Part shown: piece by piece, positions 1 through 9,526 of the stretch
How positions within the stretch are numbered: position 1 is the stretch's first letter
Layout: the number at the start of each line of letters is the position of its first letter
From: Eubacterium sp.
GTDB lineage: Bacteria; Bacillota_A; Clostridia; Lachnospirales; Lachnospiraceae
Direction: 5' to 3'
NCBI GenBank assembly: GCA_023663915.1
Contig: JAMPGN010000022.1
Location: 1 to 30,316 of the forward strand
Length of the DNA stretch: 30,316 nucleotides
Made by a program: the position numbers and the translations under genes
Notes under the pieces: model-generated
The model's input: the letters and a program-made list of their open reading frames with translations, nothing else
Databases searched by the model: none
Told to the model about the DNA's origin: nothing

Positions 1-1317
1 AGTGATTTCAATAATATTTTTCCAAAAAACAAGAAGATCCATGCCAACTTTTTTTTGATAATATATATTCATAATTATCCCATTAACTATAAGTAAGGAT
101 ATTCCTGTTGACATAGCTGCCCCGATCATTCCTAATTGTCGGACTAAAATAATCGTAAACGCCATGTTTATAATTGCTGATATAAAATACATTTTTGCTC
201 TAAATGCATATTTACCAACAATCTGTAAGATTGATAGTCCCATATGTTGGATAATATCAATCGTATACGGAATAATGACTATCAATGTAATAATATATGC
301 ATCAAGGTATTCATCTCCAACCCACAAAGCAATAAATTCTCTGCCAAATACGATAAAGCCAGATAAAATCAGCAATAATATCATATAAGCATATTTTCCT
401 ATCTCAGCAAACAAGTTTGACATTTGATTTATCCCATCTTCTTTTTCATTTAAACTGCTTAATTTAGGAAAAAATACAGATGAAATTGCAATTCCTATAT
501 TCATGTAACACATATTTATCTGCATAGCTATAGAATAAACTGCAACAACGGCAGTACTCAAATATTTTCCCAAGACCAACTGATCTGTTTTCCAAAAAAT
601 CTGATCGGCAATATTAGAAAATAGAATAAAACCTGCCAACGACAATATGCCTTTTAAAATCTGCTTATCATATGAATACATATGAATGCTTACACCTAAA
701 ATATGTATTGAATATTTATATTTCATCAAGGCTATTCCGGCATCCATTATAACTTGAATTATTACGATATATATTGCATATGGGTAAAAGTAAACTACAG
801 ACAAACAAACGATCGGCTGTAAAATTTGTGCTGCTAAGGTAATAAGTCTGTCTAACGTAAACTTTTCATAGGCAAAAACACTGGCAACATATATCGCATT
901 TGATGTAGAAATCAACAAATCTATAAATAACAGTCCCAACATCCATGTCGCTTCTTCTATTTGGGATTTCTGCAACGAAGCTGCATAAATAATTCTAAAT
1001 GCTATAATAATTACAACACTCAAGCTCAAAACAATTATAGATATTACTCTATATATAACTCTGGCATTCGCTAAAGTATTCTCTAACGTTTTCTTATCTG
1101 TCTGTTGAAGAGCCTTACAATAATATTTTAAAACGCCATTAGAAATGCTGGATTTAAATATAGTAATAAACGAAAAAAAGGATCCCACCATTTGATATAA
1201 ACCATATTCATCTTTACCTAACAGATTCAGTAATATCGGAACATACAACAAGCTTACGCAGATTGCTACTATCGTCTGAAGATAAGAAATAAATATACCT
1301 CTTTTTCTCTCATTCAT
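1..1317 (-). CDS. wzx: Wzx-type polysaccharide flippase, 3' end cut by window edge
   Basis: The reading frame runs open from the ATG at 1317 to base 1, giving 439 codons with no stop, so the C-terminus lies outside the window. The start MNERKRGIFISYLQ is followed by long hydrophobic segments and a KDEYGLYQMVGS-like stretch near residue 35, typical of MATE-like/MOP oligosaccharide flippases (usually about 450-520 aa). The family moves lipid-linked repeat units across the membrane for Wzy polymerisation. AAGGAG lies about 11 nt before the ATG, and the start overlaps the preceding glycosyltransferase by 8 nt, so translation is probably coupled. Very AT-rich. The class is clear; the substrate cannot be read from sequence. 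Confidence 0.88.
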   Translation of the reverse strand, partial: MNERKRGIFISYLQTIVAICVSLLYVPILLNLLGKDEYGLYQMVGSFFSFITIFKSSISNGVLKYYCKALQQTDKKTLENTLANARVIYRVISIIVLSLSVVIIIAFRIIYAASLQKSQIEEATWMLGLLFIDLLISTSNAIYVASVFAYEKFTLDRLITLAAQILQPIVCLSVVYFYPYAIYIVIIQVIMDAGIALMKYKYSIHILGVSIHMYSYDKQILKGILSLAGFILFSNIADQIFWKTDQLVLGKYLSTAVVAVYSIAMQINMCYMNIGIAISSVFFPKLSSLNEKEDGINQMSNLFAEIGKYAYMILLLILSGFIVFGREFIALWVGDEYLDAYIITLIVIIPYTIDIIQHMGLSILQIVGKYAFRAKMYFISAIINMAFTIILVRQLGMIGAAMSTGISLLIVNGIIMNIYYQKKVGMDLLVFWKNIIEIT

Positions 1318-2356
1318 TCAGAATTTTTCTCCTTAATCTTATCTTAAAATACAGATATATAATATTTACCAATTTCATTTTTATAAGCTGAAACAAAATT
1401 GCACTTTTTAAATCAACATTTTGAGTATCATAATGAAACCGGGAAAAAGATTCCCTGACAACATGCTCATTAACTATACTGGCAATTTCATTTAACATCT
1501 CCTTTTTTCCGTGCTCCGTACTATGAAATACATTTCCAATGCATTCTCTGGTATAGTTACGAATTGTATAGTCTAAACGCTTCTCATAGTCTTTTACCCC
1601 ATTTTCCTGACATAATCTCTTCAACTTTTCAATTACAATCATTCGTTTATAAAGCATATCATTTATATACTTATACTGATGTGACATCATTAACGAATCA
1701 GAATGGCAGCAATATCTATACAAACAATCTGCACTCATATACACTTTGTTACACGCCATCAAATACTCAAAAGTAAATAAAAGATCCTCGGCAAATTCAA
1801 TTCTTTCATCAAAAGAAATATTATAATTATTTATTATGTCTTTCTTATACAAATTAAGCCATACGGCTCCCCATATAACCTTATCCCTCTTTTTTTCTTT
1901 TCCTAAATAACTGTGTGCAAAACATAATATTTCTTCACGATTTTTCAAATCAACATCATTGATACATCCCATAACAGAATTTGTTCTCTCAGAAAAAAAA
2001 TTACATCCAACCATATCGTATTTTTCGATTTCAATCATTTGCAATAACTTTTCATACATTGTTCGTTCTGGAATATCATCTGCATCGCAAAAACCAATAT
2101 AATCTGCAGAACTATTTGCAATTCCCATATTTCTAGATGCACTCACTCCATTATGCGTATTTTTTATCATATTTATATTTGAATGTGTACATATAAAATC
2201 AGAAACTACCTCAACTGTAGAATCTACCGATCCATCATCAATGACTATAACCTCTATATCCTCGAATATAGTCTGATTAATTATGGCATTCAACGTCTTT
2301 CCTATACTTTTTTCTGAGTTATATGTAGGTATAATCAAACTAAGTCTTTTTTTCAT
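1310..2356 (-). CDS. GT2 family glycosyltransferase
   Basis: A 348-aa protein with a GT-A fold at the N-terminus: the LSLIIPTYN opening, EVIVIDDGS near residue 40 and the metal/nucleotide-sugar motif GFCDADD near residue 90. These are hallmarks of inverting GT2 enzymes that add a sugar to the lipid-linked repeat unit on the cytoplasmic face. The C-terminal 150 residues are divergent, rich in Lys/Ile/Tyr, with a weakly hydrophobic end that may touch the membrane. It sits between the pyruvyl transferase (72-bp gap) and the flippase (8-nt overlap). The ribosome site is weak (AGG about 9 nt before ATG). Donor and acceptor are unknown. Confidence 0.9.
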   Translation of the reverse strand: MKKRLSLIIPTYNSEKSIGKTLNAIINQTIFEDIEVIVIDDGSVDSTVEVVSDFICTHSNINMIKNTHNGVSASRNMGIANSSADYIGFCDADDIPERTMYEKLLQMIEIEKYDMVGCNFFSERTNSVMGCINDVDLKNREEILCFAHSYLGKEKKRDKVIWGAVWLNLYKKDIINNYNISFDERIEFAEDLLFTFEYLMACNKVYMSADCLYRYCCHSDSLMMSHQYKYINDMLYKRMIVIEKLKRLCQENGVKDYEKRLDYTIRNYTRECIGNVFHSTEHGKKEMLNEIASIVNEHVVRESFSRFHYDTQNVDLKSAILFQLIKMKLVNIIYLYFKIRLRRKILNE

Positions 2357-2428
2357 TACTTCAACCTAAATTTCTATTTTTACGACCACACAAAAGTCAT
2401 ATGTCTAGCATACAAAACCAACATTGTA

Positions 2429-3586
2429 TTACTCGAAAATTTTATTAATAAATTTTTTTGCGTCCTCACACTTATTTCGAGTAATTTCCTTTTTATTAGA
2501 ATAATCTATGTTTGTATTCAATTCATATATTTTCTCAATCTCTGTACTCATCAACAACTGATCTTGAAAATTATAATCCTCAATTAATGAATTCAGACGG
2601 ATATCTGGCTGTTTATGTCGATTTATACAGATAAAATTTTTTTCTAAAATAATAGATAATGCTGTTCCATGAAAGGAATCTGTAATAATCAACAACGCAT
2701 TATTAATCAACCCTGCAAAATCTTTTGGATCAGCATCCAATATCTCAATGTCTGCAAATCCTTCATCTACTTTTGAATATTTCCTATAGATGTGCGGTAT
2801 AAATACTATTTTCTTTTTTTTCCTGTTTGCATAGTCAACTATATTTTTTCGCACACTATTATCTTGTCCTAATAAATAGACAAAAATATAATCTTTTGGT
2901 AGTTGTTCCATATTTACAGAAAATTCTATCCACTCTGCCCTATCAAATAAAAAAACCGGATCTGCTATGACTGTACTCTTAACATTTATTTTCCTAAGTA
3001 ATTCATCAAATTCTCTCTCACGTACCGAAATAATATCCATCCTCTCAATATTTTTCCGTAGCTTATTTCGATAATAACCATTAAAATTTAAATTTGCACC
3101 TGCACTACAGCTATAACCTATTTTACGCGCACCTTTTATGTTTTTTCCAAAATAGTTACAATCAACCCATTCGGGATTCCACACTTGATCCCCTCCTACT
3201 ATATAATAGTCATAAACATCCTGAATTTTTTTTATTGATTGTGGTGTATAGACAGTAGTTGTTTGAAATTCCTTGTCCATAAAACTCTCAAATGCCTTCT
3301 GTATTTTATCTTCTCCAACAGACTTTAAATAATCTTCATATGCTTTTTGGTTAAATTTTTCCTGTTTTTTTTCTTTAATCCATTGCAAAGGATTAAAAAA
3401 AATTTCAAAAATCCTAAATAATCTATGCTTAATTTTTAAAATTATTCCATCAACTGCCTGCGTATATAATAATTCCTCACAATCATATCCTTTATTCTGT
3501 ATTGTTTTGTACAAAGCATATGCTTGCATCATTGCTCCATAGTTATAGTTTTTATATAGCAATGTATGTATCAATACCTTTTTCAT
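2429..3586 (-). CDS. Polysaccharide pyruvyl transferase family protein
   Basis: A 385-aa protein. The N-terminal YNYGAMMQAYALY motif (residues 14-26), the central YYIVGGDQVWNPEW and the later ITDSFHGTALSI block are characteristic of the CsaB/WcaK-like polysaccharide pyruvyl transferase superfamily. These put a ketal pyruvate on a sugar, adding negative charge; some members of the superfamily are instead glycosyltransferases, so the chemistry is inferred. I chose the ATG at 3586 because GGAGGG lies 8 nt upstream; an in-frame TTG at 3601 would overlap that ribosome site. It directly follows the polymerase gene, with 15 nt between, as part of one run of sugar-assembly genes. Confidence 0.85.
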   Translation of the reverse strand: MKKVLIHTLLYKNYNYGAMMQAYALYKTIQNKGYDCEELLYTQAVDGIILKIKHRLFRIFEIFFNPLQWIKEKKQEKFNQKAYEDYLKSVGEDKIQKAFESFMDKEFQTTTVYTPQSIKKIQDVYDYYIVGGDQVWNPEWVDCNYFGKNIKGARKIGYSCSAGANLNFNGYYRNKLRKNIERMDIISVREREFDELLRKINVKSTVIADPVFLFDRAEWIEFSVNMEQLPKDYIFVYLLGQDNSVRKNIVDYANRKKKKIVFIPHIYRKYSKVDEGFADIEILDADPKDFAGLINNALLIITDSFHGTALSIILEKNFICINRHKQPDIRLNSLIEDYNFQDQLLMSTEIEKIYELNTNIDYSNKKEITRNKCEDAKKFINKIFE

Positions 3587-3601
3587 ATCAATACCCTCCA
3601 A

Positions 3602-4759
3602 TTAGATATTCTGTTTGTTATTAGCAGCAGCCAATAACATCCCTATTGGCAATGCTGATATTGGTGTCTGTACCGTTACTTCCGTAAATGACGCTATTAA
3701 AAATCCCATGAAACCTATAACCAAAACAATTTGATAATCTTGCATTTCTTTATTCAAATATATGCCATTAACTACATACACTATATATGCCAAATAAAGT
3801 ATTAATCCAAATATTCCAAAATTCATAATGATTCCAAGATATGAATTATGAAGTGAGAAATTTTCACTAAAACTTTTTTCTATCCAAGAACCTGCTCCAA
3901 ACAAAAAGGCTTTTCTGTTGTTAAGTTCATATTTAAAAAAATTGCTCCATGCTCTCTCCCTGCCTGTATACAAATATTTACCAGTATATTTATGGATCAA
4001 TATAGATAATTCTTTACTGGAAGATTGTAATGAATACCAATAAGGAACTAAGCATCCCAATGCAAAAAAGAAAACTATCATCATTATGACAAATCTTTTC
4101 TTTTGCCAAATAGCATGCGATAAAAAGAACCAAAAAATACCAACCGCAATCACTACCATAGAATATGTTCTGCAAGACAATTTATATTCACAATATATTG
4201 TCAGCAGCCACACCAAGAAAAAAAAAGCCTTATTAAACCGACTGATAGATATTGCATAATACAGGAAAACAATAAACGCAAAATACATAAACATTCCTAC
4301 TGTATTAGGATTCAAACTATCATGCATATTTAACATCCAGTTGTAATAATATGCGCTAATTTTTAAAAAATATCGGACGACTACTAAAACACTAAAAAAT
4401 GCTATTACCTTCCATGCGCCATTTGAAAATGTGTGCTTGCTGAAAATAGATAGAACCAAAAACAACTCAATGAAAGCAACAACGGCGCCTATGCTATTCC
4501 CATTAAAAACCGAAACAATAACGGCATAACAAATCACCAATGCTACAAATATAAATTCCGCTTTCTCGTATCTATACATTTTAAACTTTATTAGCATAAC
4601 AATGTATAAACTTAAATTTATATACGCAACAACACCATAATATATAACATAAATGGGATAACTGATATGTACCACAACATTGGCAAGAATAACGGCTAAT
4701 GCAAGTAGCTCTTCTCTTTTTAAAGAAAAAAACATACACCTATTCAAAAAATCTTTCAT
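3602..4759 (-). CDS. wzy: Wzy-type O-antigen/capsule polymerase
   Basis: A 385-aa, strongly hydrophobic protein with about ten predicted membrane helices and one larger hydrophilic stretch around residues 240-290 (SSKELSILIHKYTGKYLYTGRERAWSNFF). The C-terminal HNSYLGIIMNFGIFGLILYLAYI segment resembles the Wzy/O-antigen-ligase family, where the H and the large outer loop serve polymerisation. By analogy it joins flipped repeat units on the outer face of the membrane. Sequence in this family diverges strongly, so identification rests on topology, the RERAW/HNSYL motifs and context. Only 4 nt separate it from the GT2 gene stop; no clear ribosome site is seen, consistent with coupled translation. 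Confidence 0.85.
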   Translation of the reverse strand: MKDFLNRCMFFSLKREELLALAVILANVVVHISYPIYVIYYGVVAYINLSLYIVMLIKFKMYRYEKAEFIFVALVICYAVIVSVFNGNSIGAVVAFIELFLVLSIFSKHTFSNGAWKVIAFFSVLVVVRYFLKISAYYYNWMLNMHDSLNPNTVGMFMYFAFIVFLYYAISISRFNKAFFFLVWLLTIYCEYKLSCRTYSMVVIAVGIFWFFLSHAIWQKKRFVIMMIVFFFALGCLVPYWYSLQSSSKELSILIHKYTGKYLYTGRERAWSNFFKYELNNRKAFLFGAGSWIEKSFSENFSLHNSYLGIIMNFGIFGLILYLAYIVYVVNGIYLNKEMQDYQIVLVIGFMGFLIASFTEVTVQTPISALPIGMLLAAANNKQNI

Positions 4760-4763
4760 AATC

Positions 4764-5768
4764 TTATTGATAAGAAATATTAATAAATTTCTTTCCTTTC
4801 CTCATGAGATATCGAGTTAAATCATAGTTTGTGCAAAACATAACAACTAATAATTTTCTAGATATAGGAAATGATGCCTTCAACAACTCACTTTTATGTT
4901 TTTTCAACTCCGTAATTAACTGCTTTTTTTCGTTTTCAAATAAGATATCCTTATCCTTATTGTTTAAAGCAAGCCTTACTAATAAACCCATATTTGCCCT
5001 ATAATAATTTAATTGCGCATATTCAACCCATTGAGAATGTGATATCTTGCAAAGATCAACAACTTTTTTCCAAACTGTCAGCAAATCCATCTGTTCATGA
5101 CTAAACCACCTATAAGAAATCCCATTCGGGTTTTTCCAATAATAATACAAATCCATATCAATCGTAACTATTTTATCAGCTACTAATAATGCAGTAAAAA
5201 ATCCTTCAACATCCTCATCAATAACACCTTCTGGAAAATGAATATTTTCCGCTACTTTTATATCATATAATTTATTAACCACATACAAAACTGGTTCATT
5301 TGAATTAATTCTAAAAAATTTACGTGCAAATTGTTCTTGTGTATATTCAATAATAGTACCGCTTTTTTTTCTTAAAATTATCGATTCCTTATCCGTTCTT
5401 ATAATATTTCCAACTGAAATTGAAGCATCATATTTCTGTATTATATCCAGCAAAATTTCATACATATTATTTTCCACCCAGTCATCTGAATCAACAAATC
5501 CTATATATGAACCTTGTGCTTCTGCTAATCCAGCATTTCTAGCTGAGCCTAATCCACCATTAATTTTATGTATAACTCTTACTCTCTCATCTTTCTTACT
5601 CCATTCGTCACACATTTCCGGACAATTATCTGGTGATCCATCATCTACCAAAATAATCTCAAGATTACGATATGTCTGATTAACTATTGAATTCATGCAT
5701 CTATCTAAGTATTGCTCAACCCTATATACCGGAACAATCACCGATATCAACGGATTTTTCCCTTCCAT
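4764..5768 (-). CDS. GT2 family glycosyltransferase
   Basis: A 334-aa GT-A glycosyltransferase: LISVIVPVYRVEQYLDRCM at the N-terminus, EIILVDDGSPDNCPEMCDEW, then NGGLGSARNAGL and the DxD-like GFVDSDDW. This pattern is typical of capsule GT2 enzymes such as EpsJ-like transferases. The ATG at 5768 is preferred because GGGGGA precedes it closely; an upstream in-frame start at 5801 would add MQSKSRCGGLV without a ribosome site. The gene overlaps the end of the GT4 gene by 47 nt. The boundary near 5.8 kb is also where base composition drops to the AT-rich part of the cluster. Sugar specificity is unknown. Confidence 0.9.
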   Translation of the reverse strand: MEGKNPLISVIVPVYRVEQYLDRCMNSIVNQTYRNLEIILVDDGSPDNCPEMCDEWSKKDERVRVIHKINGGLGSARNAGLAEAQGSYIGFVDSDDWVENNMYEILLDIIQKYDASISVGNIIRTDKESIILRKKSGTIIEYTQEQFARKFFRINSNEPVLYVVNKLYDIKVAENIHFPEGVIDEDVEGFFTALLVADKIVTIDMDLYYYWKNPNGISYRWFSHEQMDLLTVWKKVVDLCKISHSQWVEYAQLNYYRANMGLLVRLALNNKDKDILFENEKKQLITELKKHKSELLKASFPISRKLLVVMFCTNYDLTRYLMRKGKKFINISYQ

Positions 5769-6990
5769 TACCAATCCCCCACATCTGCTTTTGCTTTGCA
5801 ACCCTATTTACAATCCCAACAATCTTCAAATAACTCACTGCCCGGTCAAATTTTTTCTCAGCCAGTTCCCTGGCATTTTTCCCCTGACCGCCATCGCCAT
5901 CCATATATTTCTCAATCACTTCCACCAACTTCTGAATATTGCCCGGTTCAACATTAGTCCCGATATCATTCTCTCCAACCATCTTACAAAACAATGGATT
6001 TTCTAAGGTATTTATCATAGGCTTGCCGCTCGCCAGATAATCACCTATTTTATTGACAATGCTTTGCGGCGCTCCTCTCACAAAACTATTCACTACCACA
6101 TCTGACTTATTAAGCGCCGCCGCCATTTTGGGATATGCTGTAAAGCCCCAAAAATGAATATTCTCCATATCCCTGCTATAAACTTCTAATTTTTCTTTCA
6201 AGCTGCCTGTTCCAAGTATCTGTACTTGTACGCCTCTATTTCTCAGACTGTATCCTGCATCTATAAGTGTTTTGATATCATAGCTTGTACTGATAGAGCC
6301 GGCATATGTAACCCAGAACTCCCCCTCCTTTTTCTCTATCTCTGCACTGTACTTCTCAACACCATCATCGAAATCTTTCAAATTGCATCCTACATATACA
6401 GTTTCCGCCGGAATATTTCTCTTACGTCTTCTAAATGCTCTATTTGTATAGTCATCAGATGTGCCAATAATTCCATCTGCATTTCTATAAGTCTTTTCTG
6501 CATCTTTTGCAAAAGAATAAAGCAGCAGCTTTCTCAACCAGTCATTTTTGATTACCATGGACATAGCTTCCGGCCATAGATCCTCAATATCTACCACAAC
6601 TGGCACGTTATTTTTTTTACACATATCAGTTGTCATAGCAGCAATATCATTTGCCGGAATTGATATGTAAACAACATCATATTCTTTCACATGCACGGAT
6701 AAATATTTTTTCAAATTACCGGTCGCCTTCTTATTACTTAAAACTCTTCTAATATCTATATTCTTCTTATAAGCCGGCGCATCTATAAAGGTAATTTTGA
6801 AGGGATACCCCTGTTTTAGAATTAATGCTTTATCTCTCGGCATTTTTTTGAAATGTTGAAAACCCGTAGTAATGCATTCCACATCATATCCTGCATTCAC
6901 AAATGTTTTTGCTATATCAAAAAACCTTGAAGTTCCCGATTCGCATGGAAACCATAGATACCCTAGAGAAATAATAGCAATTTTCTTCAT
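5722..6990 (-). CDS. GT4 family glycosyltransferase (WbuB-like)
   Basis: A 422-aa protein with a two-domain GT-B layout. The N-terminal Rossmann half starts MKKIAIISLGYLWFP; the mid-region has VDIEDLWPEAM, seen in WbuB/WcaI-type GT4 enzymes; the C-terminal half has WVTYAGSISTSYDI, VQILGTGSLKEKLE and GAPQSIVNKIGDYLASGKP, the usual EX7E-like nucleotide-sugar region. It probably adds the second sugar of the repeat unit, acting right after the initiating transferase whose gene it overlaps by 4 nt (ATGA). Retaining chemistry is inferred from the family. Base composition is intermediate between the GC-richer export genes and the AT-rich distal genes. Confidence 0.9.
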   Translation of the reverse strand: MKKIAIISLGYLWFPCESGTSRFFDIAKTFVNAGYDVECITTGFQHFKKMPRDKALILKQGYPFKITFIDAPAYKKNIDIRRVLSNKKATGNLKKYLSVHVKEYDVVYISIPANDIAAMTTDMCKKNNVPVVVDIEDLWPEAMSMVIKNDWLRKLLLYSFAKDAEKTYRNADGIIGTSDDYTNRAFRRRKRNIPAETVYVGCNLKDFDDGVEKYSAEIEKKEGEFWVTYAGSISTSYDIKTLIDAGYSLRNRGVQVQILGTGSLKEKLEVYSRDMENIHFWGFTAYPKMAAALNKSDVVVNSFVRGAPQSIVNKIGDYLASGKPMINTLENPLFCKMVGENDIGTNVEPGNIQKLVEVIEKYMDGDGGQGKNARELAEKKFDRAVSYLKIVGIVNRVAKQKQMWGIGNGREKSVDIGDCSGI

Positions 6991-8363
6991 CCCTCAACAT
7001 CCCACTTCCCAATCATCTTACTCTTCCCCTCCTCAAACCCTTCCGTGCTCTCCGCAATAAACAGCGTCTTCACCGTCAGCATGATCATCTTCAAGTCCAG
7101 CAAAAAGCTCTGGTTCTCGATATACATCAAATCCAGCTTCAGCTTGTCATACGCGCTCGTATTATACTTCCCGAATATCTGCGCATACCCCGTCAGTCCG
7201 CCTTTCACCCGCATACGGTAAGCAAACTCCGGCACCTCCCTGCAGTACTTCTCCACATGCTCCACCCGCTCAGGCCTGGGACCAACCACGGACATATCCC
7301 CTTTCAAGATATTGAATATCTGCGGAAGTTCGTCAATTCGAAATCTCCTGATCACGTTCCCAACCTTCGTGATCCGTGGGTCATGATCCGTACAGGGAAT
7401 GACCGCGCCCTGCTTCTCCGCATCCGCAATCATGCTCCGAAACTTAATGATCTCAAACACCCTGCCATTTACGGTGCACCGCTTCTGTTTAAAGAAAACC
7501 GGCCCGCCGTCCTCTAACTTAATCGCTATGGCAGTAATGAACATCGGCACTGCCGCCAGCACAAGCGCGATCACGGACACTGTCAGGTCTAACAGGCGTT
7601 TTGCCCTGTACTGTCTCGTGTCCATATAGTGGTATTCATACTTGAACAGAGGTGTATCGATCAGCGTCCTCTCCTCAAATCCCTGCAGGATAATGTCCGA
7701 TATTCTCGGCGTGATGTAGAGGTTTTTCTGATGCTCTATACAGTACTCCATCGTGCTTGTCCTGCCGCCGTCCACGATCTCGTACAAGACGACCGTATCA
7801 TAGCGGTCTATCTTTTCATGAAGCTGTACCATTGTGCAGTCATCTATCCTGATACATTCTTTGATCCGGAAAAGATGCTCGTATTTTTTTTTGAGCTTAT
7901 CTACAAATTCATCTGCATTTTCCTTTCCATATATGACTAAGGTATCTGCCGCCTCTATGTACCGGATAAAATACTGTTTCGTATAGACCGTCCACACAAC
8001 CATTCCTATGATCTGAGCGCCCGCTGTGGCAAGTCCCGGCAGAATATTGACATAGTGGCGGCTTACCAGGCAACACTCGACATACAGTACCGTATCTGCC
8101 AGTCCGATTGCCAAAAACTGCGAAAAAATGATCTCGCTGACTTTATAAGTTCCAATCTTATAGGCACGGTACAACTTTGCAAAATAATTGTAGACAACAT
8201 AATAAATGAAAACACTGATGAACCCGCCTGCCGCGCGGTTTGTCCCAAACACAAACTGATTGTAATAACAGAACCAGACAACTGAAAACAGGAAAATAAT
8301 ATATATATTTATGATTTTTTTCGACTTGGATACGATCTTATCCTTTTCTTCCAGAAGGTTCAC
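6987..8363 (-). CDS. Initiating sugar phosphate transferase (polyprenyl glycosylphosphotransferase)
   Basis: A 458-aa WbaP/CpsE-like enzyme. Residues about 17-130 hold four predicted membrane helices, 140-235 a nucleotide-binding-like CoA_binding_3-type domain, and 255-458 the catalytic bacterial sugar transferase domain: KRLLDLTVS membrane re-entrant helix, FKQKRCTVNG at 291-300, FKxRSM-like KFRSM at 307-311, the catalytic DE pair in RIDELPQ (344-345), GDMSVVGPRPE at 355-365, and GLTGYAQI. It transfers a sugar-1-phosphate to undecaprenyl phosphate and so starts each repeat unit. Start is GTG at 8363 with GGGAG about 11 nt upstream. It follows the second LCP-like gene by 47 nt. Confidence 0.95.
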   Translation of the reverse strand: MNLLEEKDKIVSKSKKIINIYIIFLFSVVWFCYYNQFVFGTNRAAGGFISVFIYYVVYNYFAKLYRAYKIGTYKVSEIIFSQFLAIGLADTVLYVECCLVSRHYVNILPGLATAGAQIIGMVVWTVYTKQYFIRYIEAADTLVIYGKENADEFVDKLKKKYEHLFRIKECIRIDDCTMVQLHEKIDRYDTVVLYEIVDGGRTSTMEYCIEHQKNLYITPRISDIILQGFEERTLIDTPLFKYEYHYMDTRQYRAKRLLDLTVSVIALVLAAVPMFITAIAIKLEDGGPVFFKQKRCTVNGRVFEIIKFRSMIADAEKQGAVIPCTDHDPRITKVGNVIRRFRIDELPQIFNILKGDMSVVGPRPERVEHVEKYCREVPEFAYRMRVKGGLTGYAQIFGKYNTSAYDKLKLDLMYIENQSFLLDLKMIMLTVKTLFIAESTEGFEEGKSKMIGKWDVEG

Positions 8364-8410
8364 TTACTTTACCATCTCCCGTCGTGCTTCCCTATACTTC
8401 CCTGTGTTTC

Positions 8411-9379
8411 TCAGGAAACCGGCTCATAAAAAATAGCAAGGATCAATTCCTGTAAAGCATTCTGATCCACATAAAACCCGGCATATGCGCCATCTGTCCC
8501 GTTTTTACTCTGCCCCGGAATCATGGCAACCTGCCCTGTATCAAAGCGATAGCCTCCGGCAGATGCCGCCAGATACACTACTTCATCCACAGTGATATCC
8601 GTCACTACACGGTCGGATATTTCGTTATATATTCTGACGGGAATCGTAAAATCTGTGCTCGACTGCTGTTTTACTCTGCTGATAAACTCTGTCATATAAT
8701 AAATCTGCGTCGCCATCCTGCCACCTGCGGTTACTTCCTGCGGCGTTTCCTTCTCCATGCCGTCCACCAGGGCAGCCACATCGGGGAGCACATTCATATC
8801 CACCGCCAGATATCCGTTGACGGCAATCCCGTGAAAAAGATTTCTCACCGCCCCGATCTGATACTCACAGCTCTTCTTTCCTCCATCTCCAAATCCATAT
8901 TGGGAACCGATTGCCGCCGTCATGGTGCGCTCATACACGCCCTGTTCATCATAAATATCGATTGCCGTGATCGTATCAGGGTCAATCGGGATCAGTTTGA
9001 TTTTTTCCTCGTGAGGATTTAAGACCAGAAGAAACAGTGCATCCGTCTCCTGTTTTTCACCTATCCCCATAAAAAGAAACGTGAGGAGATCATCGTTATA
9101 CGCATACTCTATGTCGTCGGTTCCGTCGTCGTCTTCCTGCATGTTCTGCCTTCTCTCTGTATGCGGCGCAGCCGTCACGACCGCCATAACCTTTTCTCCC
9201 GCTGCATAACTTACCGCCTGTCTTTGCAGGTTATATCTCCCGGAAACGCCAAGCACGACGAGTCCGCCAGCCACAAAAGCCGCCACAGACAAAAGCCAGC
9301 CAAATGCAGCCATCATTTTCTGCTCTCTCTGTCCCGTTCTATATTTACTTGTAGCGTTATCTTTTCTCCTGAATTTCAT
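8411..9379 (-). CDS. LCP-like membrane protein, probably catalytically impaired
   Basis: A 322-aa protein with a basic cytoplasmic N-terminus, one helix at about 23-46 and an outer LytR-CpsA-Psr-like domain. It is a clear paralogue of the LCP protein at 11143-12285: both share FLxMGI, DALFL, NPxxxxIK, SCEYQxxAV and VTDITxDEVxYLA. The Arg of the LCP PRDT motif is replaced by Pro (IDPDT, P134), and the roughly 35-residue stretch holding the second motif (YR..RLDRQ in the paralogue) is missing after LVDG. It may bind but not transfer polyprenyl-linked glycan; this is inference. Start is uncertain: ATG 9379, TTG 9388 or TTG 9412 are in frame, none with an ideal ribosome site. Confidence 0.8.
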   Translation of the reverse strand: MKFRRKDNATSKYRTGQREQKMMAAFGWLLSVAAFVAGGLVVLGVSGRYNLQRQAVSYAAGEKVMAVVTAAPHTERRQNMQEDDDGTDDIEYAYNDDLLTFLFMGIGEKQETDALFLLVLNPHEEKIKLIPIDPDTITAIDIYDEQGVYERTMTAAIGSQYGFGDGGKKSCEYQIGAVRNLFHGIAVNGYLAVDMNVLPDVAALVDGMEKETPQEVTAGGRMATQIYYMTEFISRVKQQSSTDFTIPVRIYNEISDRVVTDITVDEVVYLAASAGGYRFDTGQVAMIPGQSKNGTDGAYAGFYVDQNALQELILAIFYEPVS

Positions 9380-9449
9380 TTTTTTCAATAGGATAAATTC
9401 TTCTTCCTTCAATGCGACGATCCCGGTTCCAAAGATTCTTTTTTAGGAA

Positions 9450-9472
9450 CAGACCGCCCATAAGGCGGTCTG
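9450..9472 (-). repeat. Hairpin downstream of the small secreted protein gene
   Basis: Perfect 9-bp inverted repeat CAGACCGCC / GGCGGTCTG with a 5-nt loop, in the 147-nt gap between the secreted-protein gene and the LCP-like gene. On the minus strand it is followed by TTCCTAAAAAAG rather than a T-run, so it is not a classical intrinsic terminator. It could be a 3'-end stabiliser or processing structure within the operon. Confidence 0.6.
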
Positions 9473-9526
9473 CCTTAAGTCCCACACTCCGTTTTCAACT
9501 AAAAAACAACTGGTAACAACACCGGC

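Noticed and set aside
9450..9472. Intrinsic terminator after the secreted-protein gene
   Set aside because: The stem is strong, but the minus strand continues with an A-run, not a T-run, and the operon appears to continue.
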